A program made the position numbers and the translations under genes. A model generated the notes under the pieces. The model made no database searches. It saw only the letters and a list, made by a program, of their open reading frames with translations, and had not been told where the DNA came from. DNA of 64,000 bases from Tribonema minus. Its lineage: Eukaryota; Sar; Xanthophyceae; Tribonematales; Tribonemataceae. Positions within the stretch are counted from its first letter, which is position 1. Every line of letters begins with the position of its first letter. The stretch lies in contig JAFCMP010000446.1 in the NCBI GenBank assembly GCA_017506865.1, positions 1-64,000 of the forward strand. The letters are read 5' to 3'. Positions 58,571-64,000 of the stretch are shown piece by piece.

Positions 58571-61395
58571 ATGAAGGCGCAAGCATGCAGTGTGGTAGCG
58601 TCTCTGGTGCTGCACCGCTGCTGTGCCTTTCATATTGTCACACAACATCAGCGAGCTGTGCATGCACCGCATGCACAACATGAACGGAGTCGTGCTTGCG
58701 CGCCGTTGCTGCAGAGCGGCAGCGACAACAGCAGTGAGGCGAAAAATGTTGAAAGCGAAAAGGGCATATACGGCTACGACCTGGAAGTTGTCAAGCGAGA
58801 ACGAGCCGAGGTAAATAGTGCAAACTGCAACTTTGCGGCCGTGTTCACTTGTGATTCTGAAGGCAGGCGTCATGGCTGCACTGCCATGGCAGGCATGCGT
58901 GGTGTCGATTTTTGCAGCACATAGACGGAAGAATCTTCGGAGGCAGCACCTCACCCGTCTCGCTTTCCCTTGTTGAAGTTGATGTTCACGACTCTTCGGC
59001 TGTTTTGCTGCTGCTGTGCCTGCTGCGGCTGCGGCTGCAGGCTCCCTTCCGCGGCACTCGCCTGCAGATCATTGCCATCACAGCTGCGCTTGCGGTCATA
59101 TGTGGCGCAACATCTGTGCTGGGGCTGGTGGGAGTAGACTCGGCAAGGGAGCTGACAGAGAGACTGAGCCTTCCCAATCCATTGCTGGATGCGGGAGTGC
59201 TGGCAGTTGCATGGTACATATACGTTGAAGATGTGAAGGTGAGGTTGACAGCCTGACGCCATTGCTTAAATGCGTCTTGAACGATTGGCGGCAGTCGCTG
59301 CTGTTGGTCGACGAACTTGAATTTCTTTGAACAAACTCAATCTGCATGTTGTGTGTGGAGCCTCGTTTGCCTTAGCATATCACATCGCCAACAGCGCCTG
59401 TCTATGCGTATACAACAAAGTGAACTGCTACGGTCTACCCCGCCACCCACTTCTACTGCCACCTGTTGCAGGTAAAGCGCATGCGGTTGAGGGAAATAGA
59501 TGCAGTTTATCAAAGGGAGTTGAAGGGCATCACATTACCTGGCAACAGGTGAGTACTTACCCATGATGCCGTGCGTACCATGTATGATACCATACATATC
59601 ATGTACATGCCCATGATGCATATGCTATGTAGGGTACTCAGATTGGAAAAGGCTTTGATGCTGCCTGTTTGAGCCACATAGGAAAGTCTCATAAACCACA
59701 AGTCCATCGAATGCCGGGAGTGTTTGCTTGCCCCTTTGTGTGCTTGGATGTTCGCGCGTCAGTCACTGTCATGCACCAACACAGTCAAAGTTTGCATTGC
59801 AGGACGGCACGCATGAGAAGCAGTAATATCATGTCTGCATCAGCACACAACTGCCAGCACATAACAGCAAGTGCTTCACATTGCTGTTGCCAAGCAGAGC
59901 GGGGCGGCGAGCCGCTCAAGTCAAGGAGGAGAAGGGCAAGAAGAAGGGCAAGCGGAGCAAAAAGGGGGGAGCCCTTGCTGCTGTTGAGGCCGAGCCTGCT
60001 ACATCTCAACCACAGGTATGCATTCATGCCATCGTCATGGGCACTGTGTGCATTGCCAGGTGCATGTCGTAGTGCCTCTAGTTTTGAAGCCACTAGTTTC
60101 TGATCACTCGGCATCAGGTGGCTTGTAGTGGTGCTAATCATGAAGCATTGGCAGGTCAATCTTGCAACAGCCGCCACTCCCAGCACAACCAGCATTGCCC
60201 GATATAATTGCTGCTGATTGAGAAGTTAGAGTCCTCTGTCATATACATAGAGTGCATGATCCCATCCTCTGAAGTACCTTGTGATGTACTTCGAAGTACG
60301 TATTTGCCGCAGGATGAACAGCAGAGGTTCATATGGCTTGCAGACCATCTGTGTGGCGACATGGGCAGCAGTGCTTCATATATTTGTGCGACAACACATT
60401 CAGCACCACCCTGCACAAAAAACGTTTTTGGAACATGCTACGGGCAATGCTTCAGGTCTGTATCTGAGTTCTGCTCGTCAACATGGCCTGTCTGTTAAAG
60501 GTATTGCACTTGTGCATCAAATGCCTTACTCAAACTCATGCTGCTCGTCACAATGGCACGCAGGCTGCGGCGGTGGCCCCGGAGAATGATAGCAGCAACG
60601 TCGATGAATCGAAGCCAGGATCGATGCTGGACGGCTGGAAGCAGGCGCTCAAGGACGTAAATCAGCAGTCATACGCACAGGCGCTGGCCATGAACAGCAT
60701 GCTGGAGGAGAAGGGCATATTAACGCCGCTGCAGCGCCCGCAAGAACAGGCGAGCCTGATGCCCCATCTCTGTCTGCCTAACATTCATACCTGAAGTTTG
60801 ATTGTTGAACTTGATGAGATGCTGATTGCGGTGCTTCCCTCAGTGCTTCCCTCAGGAATCATGATGTCGTACCATGTGTTACAGGTCGGATAGTAACTAA
60901 CAGGTACTTGGAAGTAGTATGAAGTGGTCATGGTTGCTATTGTGGTCACAATGCGGTGCTAAGCTCTGTTACGGATGCAGAAATTTCTGTTTCACAGTCA
61001 GTTTCTAGCGCACCTCTCCTGGTAATAAAGTGCGAGAGGCCTGCGTGCTCCCGCATGTCTGTCAGCCTTTTGACCAGCTGTGAGTGTGTTTCTATGCGTG
61101 ACAATGGACCTGACATAACCTCATGGAATCTGGCAACCTGTTGAAGCTCTCTGCGGCTTCTTGCCCAGCGCATGCAACACCCTGTATTCAATGCATACGT
61201 ACCCTACCCCAACTTTGAGGCTGTGCACATGTCAATTAGATGAAGATGTGAAGCTCAAGGCGCGTAGCTGTGGTCAAGCGTCAGCCACTCACTTCCTGCC
61301 ATCCCTGTATGCGACTGCAGGCAGGGGAGGAGAACTTGAAGGACAGTGCTGCCAAGGCTGAGGCAGATCAAGAAGCACAGGAGTCCAAGCCGTGA
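58571..61395 (+). CDS. DUF3493/LPA1-like plastid membrane protein (6 exons)
   Basis: Exons 58571-58810, 59041-59238, 59472-59548, 59898-60015, 60564-60749 and 61321-61395 give 297 residues in phase. The N-terminus (MKAQACSVVASLVLHRCCA, then FHIV) has the signal-peptide plus Ala-Phe form expected for import into a complex plastid. Exon 2 supplies the core: APFRGTRLQIIAITAAL, then a GATSVLGLVG helix, then LPNPLLDAGVLAVAWYIYVE. This order (Ala-Pro-Phe-Arg-Gly, helix, short loop, second helix) is that of DUF3493 proteins such as LOW PSII ACCUMULATION 1, thylakoid membrane proteins linked to photosystem II assembly. A basic segment (KGKKKGKRSKKG) and an acidic helical tail follow. The last intron would use a GC donor (CAG/GCGAGC at 60750). 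Without it, translation would end 15 codons later, with exon 6 unused. Confidence 0.65.
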
Positions 61396-62742
61396 CAGTC
61401 TCAGATTATTGTTGCAGTGTTTGCTGCTGCAGCAAAAAGATTTGGCGTTTATAGTGCACACCGGGTCCCGAGGTACACCATAAAGTTGAGTGCAAACATG
61501 CTCCGTTCGCCATATTGCAGGCATACACACAGAGCATGCATGACCGCTGCCCATTCCATCACACACTTCAACAACATAGCGAATCCGCATTAGTGCACTA
61601 GATTAAACAGCACAACGACTACGGAGCAGGACTCGCATTCGTGTACCAGTTCAGCAATACACACCCTCTCACTGAAGACGTCGGACTCAAATGTGTGTGT
61701 GTGCACTGCTGCATTGTTGTACCGCTCTGCACCCTCTGCATGCACCCACATGCCTCAAAAGATGCAAATTTAGTGATACAAACATGTACATAACTTCTTG
61801 GTCAAAACCGCCAGCCTGCAGTGCCTCAGTACAAGTCGTCGCTCCGCAATCTCAAACATTGCCACAGCGGCTGGCTGCATAATATTATGCAGCCGCTGGC
61901 TGCATCCGCTGGCTGCATATGCAGCCGCCATTTCAGTGCCAGTGGCCGCAACGGTGTCGACAACAGAAAGTGAAACGGCCAGTGCTGGCGGCTTTGGCGG
62001 CATGCAGCAGTCGCCAGCGGGACTGTGGTGCGGCTGCAGTGGCGGTGCAATTGTTGCGCAAGCGAACCAAGCATGCCATGTATCATGCAGCGTGATTCGC
62101 GCTTGCAGCTGAAATGTATAGTCATCATAATGTCAAGTCAACTCTGAGTCAGTGTTGCTGTGCAGTATGCAATGATGCAAGTTGTACTGACTCGGAGTCG
62201 CCCTCAGTCTACCATGGTGGCACTGGCAGTCACAAGTGCAGCATGCTATTCAAGGTGAAACAGGCTACCATGTGATGCTGTCATAATTGCTAACTAGCAA
62301 CTTGCAGCTGGAAGAGCAAAACAGGCAGGCAAGTCTCACAGAACATGTTGATGTCGAAAGGAAACTTGAAACGCAATGCCCAACTTGAAGGCGCGTCTCA
62401 CCTGGGTCTTACATTGTCGTCGAGAAAGGGCGGCTTAGGGCTTGCATATGCAGAGCGACTGTCACAGCGAGAGACAGCCTTCAACCTTCTGCCAAGCTGT
62501 CCAGAAGGTAGGCTGCACACATTTGTCACGTTGTGTTGCTGTGTACAGGAGCAGAGGCCCCAGTTTGTAGCCTTTGCCCCACTGGCAGGCCTAAAGACTT
62601 AGTGGGGCAGGCCCTCAGTTGCAACTGGGACTATTAGTAATTTAAAACTGAGGCTCCAACTGCTACTTTAGCACTGAAGGCAACTTGTCGAACTTGACGT
62701 GCTTGCACTGCAAGTGAGCAATGACTCGTCGGACGAACAGGT
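61396..62742. other. Region without a supported gene
   Basis: Several overlapping short frames exist on both strands, including one at 61770-62003 (minus) and one at 62345-62507 (plus). None has a recognisable domain. The only splice partner I could find for the second implies a 41-nt intron, far shorter than any other here. Two perfect palindromes lie at 61873-61926. Confidence 0.35.
61873..61926. repeat. Two perfect palindromes of the same sequence family
   Basis: The first is 22 bp (GGCTGCATAATATTATGCAG plus CC, 61873-61894). The second is 16 bp (GGCTGCATATGCAGCC, 61911-61926). They are linked by GCTGGCTGCATCCGCT. They could form cruciforms or hairpins, or be a dimeric binding site. Their role is unknown. 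Confidence 0.7.
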
Positions 62743-62919
62743 ATGGACCCTCAATCGGGGACTTCCAGCAAAAACCCAAAATTCGTGGTGGCCTCCGTCA
62801 TCTGGGGGTGCATGTGGGGTACCGTTTGCGCGTTTATCGCGGCTTACGCGTACGCACGTAGCCTCCAAACAATGCCTCTAACCCTAACCCTAAGTCTTCA
62901 GGCCGGGAGCCTTTCTTAG
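62743..62919 (+). pseudogene. Truncated inverted copy of the 63121-63468 gene, fused to telomere repeat
   Basis: The frame from MDPQSGTSSKNPK to CAFIAAYAYAR matches the middle of the minus-strand small membrane protein at about 95% nucleotide identity (62743-62859 against 63180-63297). After YAYAR the similarity stops. About fifteen bases later the frame runs into CTCTAACCCTAACCCTAAG, so the telomere repeat is read as Leu-Thr-Leu-Thr-Leu before a stop. Only the second membrane helix is retained. No upstream exon is supported, so it is best read as a duplicated fragment. Confidence 0.55.
62876..62894 (+). repeat. Interstitial telomere repeat at a duplication breakpoint
   Basis: CTCTAACCCTAACCCTAAGT contains two exact CCCTAA units and a partial one. 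It lies about fifteen bases beyond the end of the inverted gene copy at 62859. The orientation matches the left telomere. Confidence 0.85.
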
Positions 62920-63120
62920 ACATCCCGCGCGTGCGTGGGTTCTGGGACTGTTCTGGGCCATTTTGCATAGGAATGCACATTGTTGTACTTTCCACGTGAG
63001 CTTTAATTTCAAGACTTCAAGTCTACCTGAAGTATTTGGTTTTTTTAATGCGAATTCGGTGTTGGGACCTCGAAGCACTGCACATTCACGCGCGCCGAGT
63101 GGTTCGTCGGCAAGGTAGCC

Positions 63121-63468
63121 TTACAGATGGCCGAATCTGAAGTCGATGACGTGTGGATTGTTGAACGGCGTGAGTACACAACGTGCGTACGCGTAAGCCG
63201 CGATAAACGCGCATAGGCTACCCCACATGCACCCCCAGATGACGGAGGCCACCATGACCTTTGGGTTTTTGCTGGTAGTCCCCGATTGAGGGTCCATATC
63301 TGTTTCTTGGCCGATCCAGAAATGCGCCATCGATGCATAGATTATGATGAACGTCTCGGCCACGTATGTCGAAAGCAGTGCGGTAACGCCAGCAACTGCA
63401 ACGGCGTACGAAGCAGCAACTGGTGTCACCTTCAGCTTACTGTGTACTGACGACGAACAAGGCGTCAT
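63121..63468 (-). CDS. Small two-helix membrane protein, unrecognised
   Basis: A 115-codon frame starts at a true ATG (63468). It has two hydrophobic segments: VAASYAVAVAGVTALLSTYV (about 16-35, continuing to about 50) and VMVASVIWGCMWGSLCAFIA (about 72-92, then AYAYAR). A polar loop (ETDMDPQSGTTSKNPK) separates them. No signal peptide, no known family. The best coding support is the inverted copy at 62743-62859, where the frame of the loop and second helix stays open despite several substitutions. The 3' part (VLTPFNNPHVIDFRFGHL) is less certain: a donor-like GTGTACT overlaps it, so the last codons could be intronic. Confidence 0.45.
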   Translation of the reverse strand: MTPCSSSVHSKLKVTPVAASYAVAVAGVTALLSTYVAETFIIIYASMAHFWIGQETDMDPQSGTTSKNPKVMVASVIWGCMWGSLCAFIAAYAYARCVLTPFNNPHVIDFRFGHL

Positions 63469-63793
63469 GCATACTAAACATCAATGACATGCTGCGCATT
63501 GCCATTTTGCAGGCAAAATTACATGCATCCCAGCTTCAAACATTTGCAGGAATGCGTGGGCAGTCAACTTCAAATCTGCGATCCGATGATGATGGGTGGG
63601 TCTGAAAGGAAACAAGCTTGTTGTGCAGGGTGCAACTGTAAGGGTGAAAGACTGGCAGCCCTGACAAGAGGCAGGGTCAAGGCTATGACACTTAGCAAAC
63701 AGAAAAACAGCAACCCACCGTATACGTGCCGCGGGCCACTTGGAGCAGAGCGTTCTGGTGTCCGGCACCCATTCCAGCCAGCGGGAGTCGGTC
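63469..63793. other. Spacer with an open minus-strand continuation
   Basis: On the minus strand the frame of the partial gene at 63794-64000 continues after its stop as DRLPLAGMGAGHQNALLQVA and then RGTYTVG. This looks more coding than random. It may be an additional exon or the tail of a gene with a premature stop. Nothing else was seen. Confidence 0.3.
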
Positions 63794-64000
63794 TTACGCC
63801 AGCTCCCACGCTTCTGTGTTGTCGGCTAGTGCCGGCAGCACAATGTTCGCCCCCTGAGCATACGAGTTGATAGCGTTAAGGGCGAGCTCCGTTCCTGTCC
63901 CGGCGTACTGCGGCTGCTGCAAGAAACGTTGTCCAAAGGAGTCTACGAGCGCTGAGACTACGGCTTGTGCTGCCGCTACCGCTGAGGCGACAAGTGCCCG
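63794..64000 (-). CDS. 3' end of a gene entering from the right edge (partial, unrecognised)
   Basis: An open minus-strand frame of 68 residues runs in from beyond 64000 and ends at TAA (63794-63796). It is Ala-rich and helical at first (RALVASAVAAAQAVVSALVD), then SFGQRFLQQPQYAGTGTELA and YAQGANIVLPALADNTEAWE. A strong donor (GAGCTGGC/GTAAGA) overlaps the stop. The frame may therefore splice and continue instead of ending. No family is recognised from this fragment. Confidence 0.4.
   Translation of the reverse strand, partial: RALVASAVAAAQAVVSALVDSFGQRFLQQPQYAGTGTELALNAINSYAQGANIVLPALADNTEAWELA

Noticed and set aside
58918-59040. Longer exon 2 for the DUF3493 gene using an upstream acceptor
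   Set aside because: The acceptor at 59040 gives Arg-Ala-Glu joined to Ala-Pro-Phe-Arg-Gly, as the family expects. The extra residues (Leu-rich LLLLCLLRLRLQ) come from a pyrimidine/CTG tract typical of an intron end.
62345-62637. Possible two-exon small plus-strand gene ending CSLCPTGRPKDL
   Set aside because: It would require a 41-nt intron, far below all other introns here, and no domain is recognised.
63969-63986. Shared CCGCTACCGCTGA with the subtelomeric repeat near 708
   Set aside because: Only about 13 bp of low-complexity sequence in common; not enough to claim a second subtelomeric block.

Overview
This is a chromosome end from a eukaryotic alga. It opens with about 650 bp of (CCCTAA)n telomere (TTAGGG type). 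It then runs through about 60 kb of intron-rich nuclear genes with GT-AG introns, plus two probable GC-AG introns. Two proteins begin with a hydrophobic signal peptide followed by an Ala-Trp or Ala-Phe junction. This resembles the bipartite plastid presequences of algae with complex red plastids (haptophytes, cryptophytes, photosynthetic stramenopiles). A kinesin-9/KIF6 gene indicates a flagellated cell. I cannot name the genus. By eye the base composition is near 50% GC. No tRNA, rRNA, CRISPR or prokaryotic feature was seen.

Layout, left to right. 1-648 telomere; 649-1343 short degenerate subtelomeric repeats. 1344-14988 (-) an 18-exon kinesin with a divergent motor, an FHA domain and a KIF1-like tail. 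15890-16769 (-) the 3' part of an unrecognised gene. 17639-18969 (+) an OPA3-family protein. 19561-24724 (+) a plastid-type MATE transporter. 26151-27665 (-) a type I membrane protein with three six-cysteine modules. 27805-31147 (+) KIF6. 32696-33949 (-) a carbohydrate sulfotransferase. 34016-36593 (+) a membrane protein made of four ~89-residue repeats, one per exon. 36711-37676 an ORF containing a 330-bp in-frame tandem duplication. 38251-43331 (-) RCL1, for 18S rRNA processing. 44143-58435 (-) a 20-exon GST/YbaK/prolyl-tRNA synthetase fusion. 58571-61395 (+) a DUF3493/LPA1-like plastid membrane protein. 61396-64000 an unsettled region with an inverted gene duplication, interstitial telomere repeats and a gene running off the right edge.

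Exon models were built by hand from splice consensus, phase agreement and family resemblance. For each multi-exon gene the exon lengths sum to a whole number of codons and the phases agree across every junction, which is strong internal support. The genes are housekeeping, motility and plastid functions, with no operon-like logic. Three pairs are divergent with only 66-139 bp between start codons.

The most unusual features are in genome architecture and protein design. At least four introns carry tandem copies of their own 5' boundary (exon end plus splice donor). Degenerate telomere repeats are scattered through introns and intergenic DNA. Two proteins are built from internal repeats that I cannot assign to any known family.
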